DNA of 64,000 nt. Source: Roseibaca calidilacus. Its GTDB lineage: Bacteria; Pseudomonadota; Alphaproteobacteria; Rhodobacterales; Rhodobacteraceae. Location: NCBI RefSeq assembly GCF_001517585.1, contig NZ_FBYC01000001.1:124001-188000 (forward strand), read 5' to 3'. Of this stretch, positions 34,051 to 42,589 are shown piece after piece. Each line of letters starts with the position of its first letter. Position 1 is the stretch's first letter. A program made the translations under genes and the position numbers. The notes under the pieces are model-generated. The model was not told the DNA's origin and made no database searches. It saw only the letters and a list, made by a program, of their open reading frames with translations.

Positions 34051-34856
34051 GTGACACCCCCAAGCGCCGCGCCGCCGGTCGGTTGGCGATCACGCCATCG
34101 CTTGCCCCGCGCGACCTTGACCGCCCGCGCTCCCCGGCCATGGCGTGGCAGGCGCGACTTATCACCCTTTTCCCAGAGGCATTTCCCGGCATTCTTGGCT
34201 TGTCTCTGACAGGGCGCGCGTTGAAGGACGGGCTTTGGGGGCTGGAGACGATCGACCTGCGCCCTTTTGGCATTGGCAAACACCGAAATGTCGATGACAC
34301 ACCGGCAGGCGGCGGGGCGGGCATGGTGCTGCGGGCCGATGTGCTGGACCGCGCGATTGACGCGGCGCAACGCGGCGTTCCAACGGATCGCGCCGCTTGG
34401 CCGCTGGTCTATCTGTCGCCGCGCGGTCGGCCCTTCACCCAAAGCATGGCGCGCGACTGGTCTTGCGCCAAGGGGGTAACCCTGCTCTGTGGCCGTTTTG
34501 AAGGGGTCGATCAGCGAGTGCTGGACCACTATGCGATTGAAGAAGTGTCCTTGGGCGATTTCGTTCTGACCGGGGGCGAATTGGCAGCGCAAGCGATGAT
34601 CGACGCGACGGTGCGCCTGCTGCCCAACGTGTTGGGCAATGCAGCCTCGACCGAAGAGGAAAGCTTCAGCGCGGGCTTGCTTGAACATCCGCAATACACC
34701 CGCCCTGCGGAATGGATGGGTCAATCCATCCCGCCGGTTCTGCTATCTGGCAACCATGCAGAGATTGAACGCTGGCGGCAAGCGCAGTCAGAAGCAATCA
34801 CCCGCGCGCGCCGCCCGGATTTATGGGCTGCCTGGAAGGATGGCGCGCAGGACTAG
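34047..34856 (+). CDS. trmD: tRNA (guanine-N1-)-methyltransferase
   Basis: Makes m1G37 in tRNAs with a G36G37 context. The 269-residue SPOUT protein shows [25 protein letters not shown], the [27 protein letters not shown] segment, [43 protein letters not shown] (SAM knot), and the C-terminal [11 protein letters not shown] and [16 protein letters not shown]. It has about 30 extra N-terminal residues rich in Arg/Pro relative to E. coli TrmD, because it starts within the rimM stop. Its last 59 bp overlap, on the opposite strand, the extended end of a small minus-strand frame. No rplS follows, unlike in many relatives. Confidence 0.96.
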   Translation: MSDTPKRRAAGRLAITPSLAPRDLDRPRSPAMAWQARLITLFPEAFPGILGLSLTGRALKDGLWGLETIDLRPFGIGKHRNVDDTPAGGGAGMVLRADVLDRAIDAAQRGVPTDRAAWPLVYLSPRGRPFTQSMARDWSCAKGVTLLCGRFEGVDQRVLDHYAIEEVSLGDFVLTGGELAAQAMIDATVRLLPNVLGNAASTEEESFSAGLLEHPQYTRPAEWMGQSIPPVLLSGNHAEIERWRQAQSEAITRARRPDLWAAWKDGAQD

Positions 34857-35151
34857 GGTCTTGCGCGAAATCTTGAAAAGATTTCGGTCCGATTTCTTTG
34901 GAAGAAATCGGCGTCCTGCGTTGCGTCAGCCAACGAACGGGGGCGCGGTTGCAAAAGATGATGATTTGCCCAGAGTTCTCGGCAACCTGAAAACCCCGGC
35001 GATCTATCTCGCGCATAAAAAGGTCAATGCCAACAAACCGCTCTATATCGCGCGCCTTGCGTCGGATCACAGCACCTTGTTGCACGGCCTTAGAGGCGAA
35101 AAGGTCATGTAGCCAGACCTCTGGAGAGAGTGGAGAGTTGCCATTGTTCAT
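34798..35151 (-). CDS. Small conserved hypothetical downstream of uvrB, extended through a palindromic repeat
   Basis: From ATG 35151 the frame encodes 117 residues. The first 75 or so ([61 protein letters not shown]) match a small Rhodobacteraceae protein I know only as a hypothetical, sometimes labelled a phosphoribosylanthranilate isomerase by mistake; no barrel is present. It normally ends near CNxAPIRW; here the frame continues about 40 residues through two palindromes and into the trmD 3' end, suggesting loss of the original stop. A TTG at 35208 abutting the uvrB stop is an alternative start. No RBS is obvious. Function unknown. Confidence 0.55.
   Translation of the reverse strand: MNNGNSPLSPEVWLHDLFASKAVQQGAVIRRKARDIERFVGIDLFMREIDRRGFQVAENSGQIIIFCNRAPVRWLTQRRTPISSKEIGPKSFQDFAQDPSPARHPSRQPINPGGARG
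34866..34911. repeat. Paired palindromes (REP-like or terminator pair) after trmD
   Basis: Two adjacent perfect hairpins: CGAAATCTT with loop GAA (34866-34886), and CCGATTTCTT with loop TGG (34889-34911). Their arms are related in sequence (AAATCTT versus AAGAAAT), as in repetitive extragenic palindromes. They sit just past trmD and may also serve as its terminator; the U-tracts are within the stems. Confidence 0.65.
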
Positions 35152-35208
35152 GCGCGAAGCATGGCGAGAAGCGGTTAAAGTTCCGTAAATGGCGCTGTTC
35201 GGGGGCAA

Positions 35209-37383
35209 TTATTTTCGGCGCCGCTTCACCCCGCCGCGCTGCCCGGGTTTTCCGGCGGTCGAGCGTGGCTTCACGGCGCTGTCAACCGCATCATCCACTG
35301 CCGATTGCCGCGCCAGCGGGTCGTCGGCGATGGCAAGTTCCACAGCTTCCAGCCGTTTGATTTCATCACGCAGACGGGCGGCTTCCTCGAATTCCAGGTT
35401 CTCGGCGGCCTTGCGCATATCCGTGCGCAGCCCCTCCAGATGCGCCTGCAAATTCGCACCGGGTTTGACCTTGTCGACCTTCGCCGTGACCCGCGCCATG
35501 TCCGTATCGCCCTGATACAGCCCCGCCAGCACATCCTCGACATTCTTGCGCACCGTTTGCGGCGTGATGCCATGGGCCTCATTATAGGCAATCTGCTTGT
35601 CACGGCGACGGTTGGTTTCATTCAGCGCGCGTTCCATGCTGCCGGTGATGCGGTCGGCGTACATGATGACCCGGCCATCGGCGTTGCGCGCAGCCCGCCC
35701 GATGGTCTGGATCAGCGAGGTTTCGGACCGCAGGAAGCCTTCCTTATCGGCGTCCAGGATGGCGACAAGCCCGCATTCGGGAATGTCCAAACCTTCGCGC
35801 AGCAGGTTGATGCCAACCAACACATCGAAGGCGCCCAAACGCAGGTCGCGCAGAATTTCAATGCGCTCGATCGTGTCGATATCGCTATGCATGTAGCGCA
35901 CGCGGATGCCCTGTTCATGCAGGTATTCGGTCAAATCCTCGGCCATGCGCTTGGTCAGCACGGTGCAGAGCACGCGCAGATCCTTTGCCGCGACCTTGCG
36001 GATTTCGTCCAGCAGGTCATCGACCTGCGTGGCAACGGGGCGGATTTCGACCTGAGGGTCCAAAAGCCCGGTGGGCCGGATTACCTGTTCGGTAAAGACG
36101 CCGCCGGCCTGTTCCAGTTCCCATGCCGCAGGCGTGGCCGACACGAACACCGATTGCGGGCGCATGGCGTCCCATTCCTCAAACTTCAGGGGTCGGTTAT
36201 CCATGCAGCTTGGCAACCGGAACCCGTGTTCGGCCAGTGTAAACTTGCGCCGGTAGTCGCCTTTATACATCCCTCCGATCTGCGGCACAGAAACGTGGGA
36301 TTCGTCGGCAAACACAATCGCATTGTCGGGGATGAATTCGAACAGGGTGGGCGGCGGTTCGCCCGGCGCGCGCCCCGTCAGATAGCGCGAGTAATTTTCG
36401 ATCCCGTTGCATACGCCGGTCGCTTCCAGCATTTCCAGATCAAACTTGGTGCGTTGCTCCAGCCGTTGCGCTTCCAGCAATTTGCCTTCGGCCACGAACT
36501 GGTCCAGCCGCTGTTGCAGCTCATGCTTTATGCCCTTGGTGGCCTGCTGCATGGTCGGGCGTGGGGTTACATAGTGGCTGTTTGCATAGATGCGGACCTG
36601 CTCGAACGTGTCCGTCTTGGCGCCGGTCAGCGGGTCGAATTCGATGATCGCTTCCAGCTCTTCGCCAAAGAAGGACAGCCGCCACGCGCGATCATCCAAA
36701 TGCGCGGGCCAAAGTTCGATCACGTCGCCGCGCACGCGAAAACTGCCGCGCTGAAAGGCGGCGTCATTGCGCCGATAGGCCTGCGCCACCAGTTCGGCCA
36801 TGACCTTGCGCGGATCGTAGACCTCGCCCACTTTCATGTCTTGGGTCATGGCGGAATAGGTCTCGACAGAGCCGATGCCGTAAATACATGACACCGACGC
36901 CACGATAATCACATCATCGCGTTCCAACAGCGCGCGGGTGGCCGAGTGGCGCATCCGGTCGATCTGTTCGTTGATCTGGGATTCCTTCTCTATGAAGGTA
37001 TCCGACCGCGGAACATACGCTTCAGGTTGGTAATAATCGTAATAGCTGACGAAATACTCGACCGCGTTATCGGGGAAGAAGCCCTTGAATTCGCCGTAAA
37101 GCTGCGCGGCCAAGGTTTTGTTGGGGGCCAGAATGATCGCGGGGCGCTGCGTTTCTTCTATGATCTTGGCCATGGTGTAAGTCTTGCCGGTGCCGGTCGC
37201 ACCCAACAAAACTTGGTTATGCTCACCATCGCGCACGCCTTGGGCCAGTTCCGCGATCGCGGTGGGCTGGTCACCGGCGGGCTGAAACGGGCTGGCCATG
37301 CGGAACCGTTTGCCCCCTTCCAGCTTGGGGCGTGTCAGCACATCTGGGCGGTCTGTCAACTGGTTGGCGTTGTTATGCGGCAT
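35209..37383 (-). CDS. uvrB: UvrABC excinuclease subunit B
   Basis: The damage-verifying helicase of nucleotide excision repair, 724 residues. Domains in order: Walker [19 protein letters not shown], the [16 protein letters not shown] insert and beta-hairpin region, [17 protein letters not shown] (Walker B-like), motif VSATPA, helicase motifs V and VI ([32 protein letters not shown]), and the C-terminal UVR helix-hairpin ([25 protein letters not shown]). The ATG at 37383 has GAAGGA about 9 nt upstream. The frame is open upstream but overlaps the divergent argE promoter region. No LexA box was seen in the 109-bp gap to argE. Confidence 0.97.
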   Translation of the reverse strand: MPHNNANQLTDRPDVLTRPKLEGGKRFRMASPFQPAGDQPTAIAELAQGVRDGEHNQVLLGATGTGKTYTMAKIIEETQRPAIILAPNKTLAAQLYGEFKGFFPDNAVEYFVSYYDYYQPEAYVPRSDTFIEKESQINEQIDRMRHSATRALLERDDVIIVASVSCIYGIGSVETYSAMTQDMKVGEVYDPRKVMAELVAQAYRRNDAAFQRGSFRVRGDVIELWPAHLDDRAWRLSFFGEELEAIIEFDPLTGAKTDTFEQVRIYANSHYVTPRPTMQQATKGIKHELQQRLDQFVAEGKLLEAQRLEQRTKFDLEMLEATGVCNGIENYSRYLTGRAPGEPPPTLFEFIPDNAIVFADESHVSVPQIGGMYKGDYRRKFTLAEHGFRLPSCMDNRPLKFEEWDAMRPQSVFVSATPAAWELEQAGGVFTEQVIRPTGLLDPQVEIRPVATQVDDLLDEIRKVAAKDLRVLCTVLTKRMAEDLTEYLHEQGIRVRYMHSDIDTIERIEILRDLRLGAFDVLVGINLLREGLDIPECGLVAILDADKEGFLRSETSLIQTIGRAARNADGRVIMYADRITGSMERALNETNRRRDKQIAYNEAHGITPQTVRKNVEDVLAGLYQGDTDMARVTAKVDKVKPGANLQAHLEGLRTDMRKAAENLEFEEAARLRDEIKRLEAVELAIADDPLARQSAVDDAVDSAVKPRSTAGKPGQRGGVKRRRK

Positions 37384-37492
37384 CGGCGGGTATCCTTCGT
37401 CTGCCTTAAAGGTGGGCGCGCGGCGCATGGGGTCAACCCGGTTCTTGCATGGCCAGCCGGGGCGCGCTAGCCATATCGCAAACGGAGCGCCC

Positions 37493-38662
37493 ATGTCCGA
37501 AACCCTGACCCGCACAAAGCAGATACTTGCCGATCTGGTGGCCTTCCCGTCGGTGTCCGCCGATGGCAACCGCGCAGTAACCGAACATATTGCCGCGCTG
37601 CTGGCCGATGCGGGCGCGCGTTTCTGGACCGAGAGCGACGCCACCGGCACCAAGCTGAACCTGTTCGCCACCATCGGGCCGGATGTATCCGGCGGTGTGG
37701 TCCTGTCGGGCCATACCGATGTGGTGCCGGTCGCGGGCCAGCCATGGTCCACCGACCCTTTCACCATGGTCGAACGCGACGGGCGGCTCTATGGCCGCGG
37801 CACTTGCGACATGAAGGGCTTTGTCGCGGCCTGCGTGGCCATGGCGCCCATCTTCGCCGCGCGCGATCTGAAAGTGCCGGTGCATTTCGCCTTCACCTAT
37901 GACGAGGAAATCGGCTGCCTTGGCGCCCAAGCGCTGACGGCCACGCTGGTCGCGCGCGGGGTCACACCCGCGGCCGCGATCATCGGCGAGCCGTCGATGA
38001 TGCAGCCGGTTGACGGCCATAAGGGATGTTTCGAATACACCACGCGATTTACCGGGCTGGAAGGCCATGGGTCCAGCCCCGATCTGGGGGTGAATGCCGT
38101 GGAATATGCCGCGCGCTGGGCCTTGCGGCTGGCAGAGTTGCGCGAGGTTTTGAAAACGCGTGCGCCGGCAGGCAGCGCTTTCATGCCGCCGCATAGCACG
38201 ATCAATATTGGCGTGCTGGCTGGGGGCTTGGCGCATAATGTCATTCCCGGCGCGGCGCGGTTGGAATGGGAAATGCGGCCGGTTGCGCCAGAGGATGCGG
38301 ATTTCGTGAAGGCGGAACTTGCAGTTCTTCGCACGCAGATGCTGGCAGAGATGCAGGGGGTTTTCCGGCAAGCGGCGATAGAGACAGAAACCATCGCCGA
38401 GGTCGTCGGCCTGACGCCGGATGTGGGCAGCGCAGCCACACGACTGGTGATGGAACTGACCGGCGCAAACCGCGCCGGGCTGGTCCCGTTTGGCACCGAA
38501 GCCGGGCTGTTCCAGCAGATCGGCATCCCGTCGGTTATCTGTGGTCCGGGCGATATCGCCCAAGCCCACAAGCCGGACGAATTTCTGTCGCTGGACCAGC
38601 TTGCCGCTTGCCTTGCCTTCTTGAACAGGCTGGCGGACCGGCTGGAACGTGGCGCGCCCTAA
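37493..38662 (+). CDS. argE: Acetylornithine deacetylase
   Basis: Hydrolyses N-acetylornithine to ornithine in arginine synthesis; M20 metallopeptidase fold, 389 residues. Zinc-site motifs: [10 protein letters not shown] (His, Asp), [25 protein letters not shown] (Glu pair), [23 protein letters not shown] (dimerisation domain His) and the final [14 protein letters not shown] (His). ACGGAG lies a few bases upstream of the ATG at 37493. It diverges from uvrB and overlaps the convergent DUF2059 gene by CTAA. Confidence 0.94.
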   Translation: MSETLTRTKQILADLVAFPSVSADGNRAVTEHIAALLADAGARFWTESDATGTKLNLFATIGPDVSGGVVLSGHTDVVPVAGQPWSTDPFTMVERDGRLYGRGTCDMKGFVAACVAMAPIFAARDLKVPVHFAFTYDEEIGCLGAQALTATLVARGVTPAAAIIGEPSMMQPVDGHKGCFEYTTRFTGLEGHGSSPDLGVNAVEYAARWALRLAELREVLKTRAPAGSAFMPPHSTINIGVLAGGLAHNVIPGAARLEWEMRPVAPEDADFVKAELAVLRTQMLAEMQGVFRQAAIETETIAEVVGLTPDVGSAATRLVMELTGANRAGLVPFGTEAGLFQQIGIPSVICGPGDIAQAHKPDEFLSLDQLAACLAFLNRLADRLERGAP

Positions 38663-39492
38663 AGCGTGTCCTGCTGCATTTGCGCGGCCATTGCAGCGCC
38701 CACGCTGCGCGAAATTTCGACGAAGACCGCATCAAACGCGCGGAACATGGCGCGGTTGAACGCATCCCCCTCGGGGCTGGCGGCATAGTCGATATAGCTT
38801 TGCATGTCTTCGGCGCTTAGCGGTTGATACGCCAGCAGGAAATAGGATTCGGCCCAATCTGTGACATCATCGCGAATGTCCTGTTCCTGCGCCCAGACCA
38901 AGGTCAGCAGATCGGCCCCCGCCATGCCATCCATCCAGCCCGCATCCACCATGCCCCGGTAATAGGCCAGCGAGGTGTTCAAACCCAACGAGACGTTAAG
39001 CTCGATCAGGTCATTGACCGCGATACGGTCGCGCGCACGCGCCAGCGCGGCGGCCCGTGCACTTCCGTCCGGTGCAGATCGCGCAGCATCAAGCGCCATG
39101 CGGGCGCTGTCTTCAATCTCTTCAGACAGCAAGGCGCGCCGCGCACTCACTTCCAATTGCAGCACGCGCTGCCCCAGATCGCTTTGCGCGAACTCAAGCG
39201 CGTCGGCGCGCGTTTCTGGGGATAGCGCGGCATCAAGGGCGCCGATGAAATCATCGTGCATCCGCTCTGCATTGTAGATACGGTTGACAGCACCTTCCCA
39301 CCCGGCACGACCGGCGGCATCTTGCGGCACGGTCGGATCGCTTAACGCAGCGATACGGCCTTCCTCTGCCATAATGTCAAACAGCTCTGGCAACAGATAA
39401 GCGTCGGACAGGCTATCGGCGCGCAGGTGCTGCACCGGCAAGACAAGCGCCGACACGACCCCCCAAAGCGCAACTATGGCAATTCTCAGCAT
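38659..39492 (-). CDS. DUF2059-domain periplasmic protein
   Basis: A 277-residue exported protein of unknown function. An N-terminal hydrophobic signal (MLRIAIVALWGVVSALVLPV) is followed by an acidic, helical body. Near the C-terminus YQPLSAEDMQSYIDYAASPEGDAFNRAMFRAFDAVF has the DUF2059 pattern (xxExxxxxxFYxSPxGxxxxxK/R). GGAG precedes the ATG at 39492 by about 6 nt; the frame is open further upstream. It shares the 4-bp CTAA stop overlap with argE. Confidence 0.82.
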   Translation of the reverse strand: MLRIAIVALWGVVSALVLPVQHLRADSLSDAYLLPELFDIMAEEGRIAALSDPTVPQDAAGRAGWEGAVNRIYNAERMHDDFIGALDAALSPETRADALEFAQSDLGQRVLQLEVSARRALLSEEIEDSARMALDAARSAPDGSARAAALARARDRIAVNDLIELNVSLGLNTSLAYYRGMVDAGWMDGMAGADLLTLVWAQEQDIRDDVTDWAESYFLLAYQPLSAEDMQSYIDYAASPEGDAFNRAMFRAFDAVFVEISRSVGAAMAAQMQQDTL

Positions 39493-39638
39493 GTGGACTC
39501 CGCTGTGTAACAGTGTTGCGGCAAGGATAGGCTGAATAGCGCGTTCGACCAAAACACTTTCCTGCGCGCAGGGCAGCGCTGGGCGCGGATTTTCCTCTTG
39601 CACCGCCCGGTTTCACGCATTAAGCCGCACCCGACCGC

Positions 39639-39728
39639 GGAGAGGTGCCGGAGTGGTCGAACGGGGCGGTCTCGAAAACCGTTGTCCCTTCACGGGGACC
39701 CAGGGTTCGAATCCCTGTCTCTCCGCCA
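39639..39728 (+). tRNA. tRNA-Ser (anticodon CGA)
   Basis: A class II tRNA: acceptor GGAGAGG pairs with the 3' CTCTCC arm (last pair G-T), long variable arm, anticodon loop CTCGAAA gives CGA for UCG codons, T-loop GGTTCGAATCC, encoded CCA at 39726-39728. Length 90 nt. Confidence 0.96.
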
Positions 39729-40037
39729 TTACTTTTACTAGAGCACTGAAATGCAAGCCTACTTTGTGCTTGGGCGGATGCTCTGATTTCAAATCTTGCG
39801 ATGGCAAGTCTTGTGAAAGCAGAGCCTTCTCGGCACGCTATAGAACGCGTTTGGGCCGTCGTTAATCCATAAAAAATCAAGTGAACCAACCGCAAGAGTC
39901 ATCGCAAGCGCGACAAAGATCGCGCTGACGCGATGCAAAATGCGCTAGGCCAGCCCTTTGGGGGGCTAGGCCCGCGCTGCGCGTGCTTGCCCTGCTGCCG
40001 GACTGAACGCTTGGCTGACAGGTGGGGTGCGCCTGTT
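39729..40037. other. Unassigned 309-bp spacer after tRNA-Ser(CGA)
   Basis: No gene supported. It contains a hairpin-forming stretch near 39948-39972 (GGCCAGCCC/GGGCTAGGCC with a bulge) that could terminate the minus-strand DUF3047 gene, and a small stem GATCGCG/CGCGAT near 39919. A minus-strand frame across the tRNA is a shadow. Confidence 0.35.
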
Positions 40038-40721
40038 TTAGCTTACCCGCAGATCAGAGATATGTGCCACAACCCGTGCTGGCGTGTTCTCGCTATTAGA
40101 GGAGACGGCGACGGCAACCAGACGCTCGAACGGCATACCGAAGACCCGCGGGAAATCGCGCGCCAAATCGACCGATTCCGAAAAGCGCCCGGTTTGGGCT
40201 GGTCGCGTGATCAGGTTGCGCAAGCGGTCCGGCGCATGGGGGCTTGGCACGACGGAACCCACAGGACGGCTGCCACCCCAAGTATACATCAACACCTGCG
40301 CTGAGCGGTTGGTTATAAGCTGCCGAATGCTGGTATTCGGCCCGACCCGTTCGGCTGCCTCGGCATTCATATTGACAAAGAACATGCCCAGATTTCGGTC
40401 GTCATTGCCGATCTGCGACAAGTCAGAGGGCGGCACCGAGCTTTCGACATGCCACGACCAAGAAGCGCGCGAGGCAACACGCATGTCCTCGGGGAGAATG
40501 CGGTAGAGAATGGAGGACGATCCGTCCGACACCACGCTCAGTTGCGATGGTCGTCGTTCAAACCGGTTGGGAGAGAGGCTGCGAAACGTCAGATGTTCCC
40601 AAGCGTCATCGAATGGCACTGTATTGGCAACAGCTTGTCCGGGCGCAAACAGTGCTGCGCCAAGGGCAGCGCCCGTGCTGGTGACAATGGCCTGCCTGCG
40701 GGTCAGTGCGCGTTTTGACAT
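40038..40721 (-). CDS. Tat-exported DUF3047 protein
   Basis: A 227-residue protein with a twin-arginine signal peptide: LTRRQAIVTSTGAALGAALFAPGQAVA (RR followed by Q, hydrophobic core, AVA site). The mature part matches DUF3047: AWEHLTFRSLSPNRFE, SSSILYRILPEDMRVASRASWSWHVESS, VLMYTWGG, and the final DFPRVFGMPFERLVAVAVSSNSENTPARVVAHISDLRV. Function unknown; Tat export implies folding or cofactor loading in the cytoplasm. A strong GGAGGAGC is 4-5 nt upstream of the ATG at 40721. The next upstream neighbour on the same strand is the spermidine-synthase-like gene, 128 bp away, so co-transcription is possible. Confidence 0.88.
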   Translation of the reverse strand: MSKRALTRRQAIVTSTGAALGAALFAPGQAVANTVPFDDAWEHLTFRSLSPNRFERRPSQLSVVSDGSSSILYRILPEDMRVASRASWSWHVESSVPPSDLSQIGNDDRNLGMFFVNMNAEAAERVGPNTSIRQLITNRSAQVLMYTWGGSRPVGSVVPSPHAPDRLRNLITRPAQTGRFSESVDLARDFPRVFGMPFERLVAVAVSSNSENTPARVVAHISDLRVS

Positions 40722-40849
40722 GTTGCTCCTCCTTCATCATCTAGTCTTAGGTTCACCCCGTCTACGCGCACCGAATTCTGTGCGTTTCGCCCTTGCCCAT
40801 CACGTTCGCGTCATCCGGTGCTTGTGCCTTAGGCCGCGTGGCCAGCGCC

Positions 40850-42325
40850 TTATCTTATGCCGACCCATCCGCGATCATCCGTAAACGCGCGCGCAGCAGA
40901 GATTTGGGCCATTTCGTAGCCGCGTGGCAAAGCGTCGATTTCCGGCAGGGGGTTGGACGCGGCGGCAAGCATCACGTTCCCGCGCCCGTTTGGACCCGTT
41001 GGGCCTTGGACGGCGATCACATGCGGATATAGCGCATCTAGAATGGCATATGTGCCACGGACCAAGGGGCCGTCCGGAGTGTCGATAAGGTTGACATAGA
41101 TCGGCCCGTCCACGATCTCGCGCAGTCTTGCGAAGGTTTCTTGCGTGACCAGATGGGCGGGAACCGCTTCCGACGAAAACGCATCCATCACCGCCGCGTC
41201 GTAGCGGCGCGTGGTTTCATTCAGGTAAACCCGACCATCGGCGTGGACAATGCCAAGGCGACCGGGGGGTGCCGCCTCTGCCTTGGTCGAGGTTTCATAC
41301 CCCGTCGCCGCGATCATCTGGGCGGCCTGCGGCAAGTGTTCGCGAACCACATCGGTAATCAGCGGGTCAATCTCGACCGCAATGGCATGTGCTTGGGGGC
41401 GTGACGACAAAAGACGCGTTGGCAGTGTGTAACCGCCCCCACCGACGAACAGGACCGATGGCGCGGGCCCTAGATCGGCGTTCATCCGGGCCCAGATCCA
41501 GCGTGTATAGGGGATCACAAGTTCCTGTGGGGCGTTGCCCATATCGTCATCGCGCAGAATGTGTTCGGCAGCCTGATGTGTTCGGTCCGAATACAGGCTG
41601 ATGGTCCGCCCGGTCCGCGTGATGTCAATGCATGACAGGCCAGATTCGTAGCGGCAGATCGGCCCAAGTGCCGCACTGGCCAGAACAAGTGCTGCAACTG
41701 GCACCAAGGGTGCCATGGATGCGGTATCTTGTTTTGGCCCATTGCCTTGCCCGCTATCTTTCAGGAAGGGCACGCATAGAAGCGCCGCGACACCGCAGGC
41801 TGCGAATGTTGCCACCGACCCGGCGTAGGGCAGGGCGACAAAGCCTGCCAGCACCGCGCCCAGTATCGCGCCCAGCGACCCCGCCGCCAGCACCAATCCC
41901 AGCGACGACCCCTCGCGGCCGGGCCGCGCCTCTACTGCCAGTCGGGCCAGAAGGGGCGAGGGGGCGCTAATCAGGACAGAGGCCGGGAAGAACGCAATCA
42001 CCACACTGAGCAGCATGCCTGTCGTCCCGCGCGCGCCAAGGCTATAGACCAGACCCAGTATCGTCGGCGACAAGGCGGCCAGAATGGCCGTTCCGACAAG
42101 CACGGCCCGCACATTGCGCAGCGCAACGGGGCGTTCGCGTTCGGCCATGAACCCGCCAAGCGCATTGCCCAAGGAAAACCCCGCCAGCACTGTGGCAATG
42201 ACAGCAGTCCATGTCACCAGCGAGGTGCCAAAGAACGGCGCCAGCACCCGACCGGCGGCAATCTCATAGGTCAGGCCCAAGGCTGACAGGACCAATATCA
42301 GGATGATCGCCGTCCAGAATTTCAT
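40850..42325 (-). CDS. Membrane-embedded spermidine-synthase-like protein (fused MFS/aminopropyltransferase fold)
   Basis: A 491-residue protein. The N-terminal half has about seven to eight TM helices (MKFWTAIILILVLSALGLTYEIAAGRVLAPFFG, then GFSLGNALGGFMAER and ASVLISAPSPLLARLAV). The C-terminal half is a Rossmann methyltransferase/aminopropyltransferase-like domain: ISLYSDRTHQAAEHIL, VLFVGGGGYTLPTRLLSSRP, AIAVEIDPLITDVVREHL, IVHADGRVYLNETTRRYDAAVMDAFSSEAVPAHLVTQE. The motif order and the D-A-F-S-S segment correspond to spermidine synthase, but membrane-fused homologues have no proven reaction. The start ATG at 42325 is well placed for a signal-anchor N-terminus. Confidence 0.88.
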   Translation of the reverse strand: MKFWTAIILILVLSALGLTYEIAAGRVLAPFFGTSLVTWTAVIATVLAGFSLGNALGGFMAERERPVALRNVRAVLVGTAILAALSPTILGLVYSLGARGTTGMLLSVVIAFFPASVLISAPSPLLARLAVEARPGREGSSLGLVLAAGSLGAILGAVLAGFVALPYAGSVATFAACGVAALLCVPFLKDSGQGNGPKQDTASMAPLVPVAALVLASAALGPICRYESGLSCIDITRTGRTISLYSDRTHQAAEHILRDDDMGNAPQELVIPYTRWIWARMNADLGPAPSVLFVGGGGYTLPTRLLSSRPQAHAIAVEIDPLITDVVREHLPQAAQMIAATGYETSTKAEAAPPGRLGIVHADGRVYLNETTRRYDAAVMDAFSSEAVPAHLVTQETFARLREIVDGPIYVNLIDTPDGPLVRGTYAILDALYPHVIAVQGPTGPNGRGNVMLAAASNPLPEIDALPRGYEMAQISAARAFTDDRGWVGIR

Positions 42326-42589
42326 CAGCTTTCCTTATGTTTCAGGACCAGTGCGCATGGACAGATATAGATCATCCGTGTTGCGATATAGGCTTCGTCG
42401 CGGTTTAAGCCGGTCAATACCGCAAATTCATGCGGGGCAGGTGCCGATCTGGGGCCATTTAGGGCTGCACGGCATCAGCGGTATTCGGGGCCTGCGCGTT
42501 GCAGAGTTCCCACCGCGTGCAGGCCAAAGACCGCGCATGATCCGACCGCTTGGTTCGGTTTCGCCCGATGACATGTCTGGCGGCGCATC

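Noticed and set aside
37384-37492. LexA box at uvrB/argE
   Set aside because: GTTC occurs at 37441-37444, but the paired half-site at 7-nt spacing is absent.
39613-39807. A small minus-strand ORF over the tRNA-Ser(CGA) gene
   Set aside because: Its peptide (RQGFEPW pattern) is the well-known spurious translation of a tRNA-Ser reverse strand.
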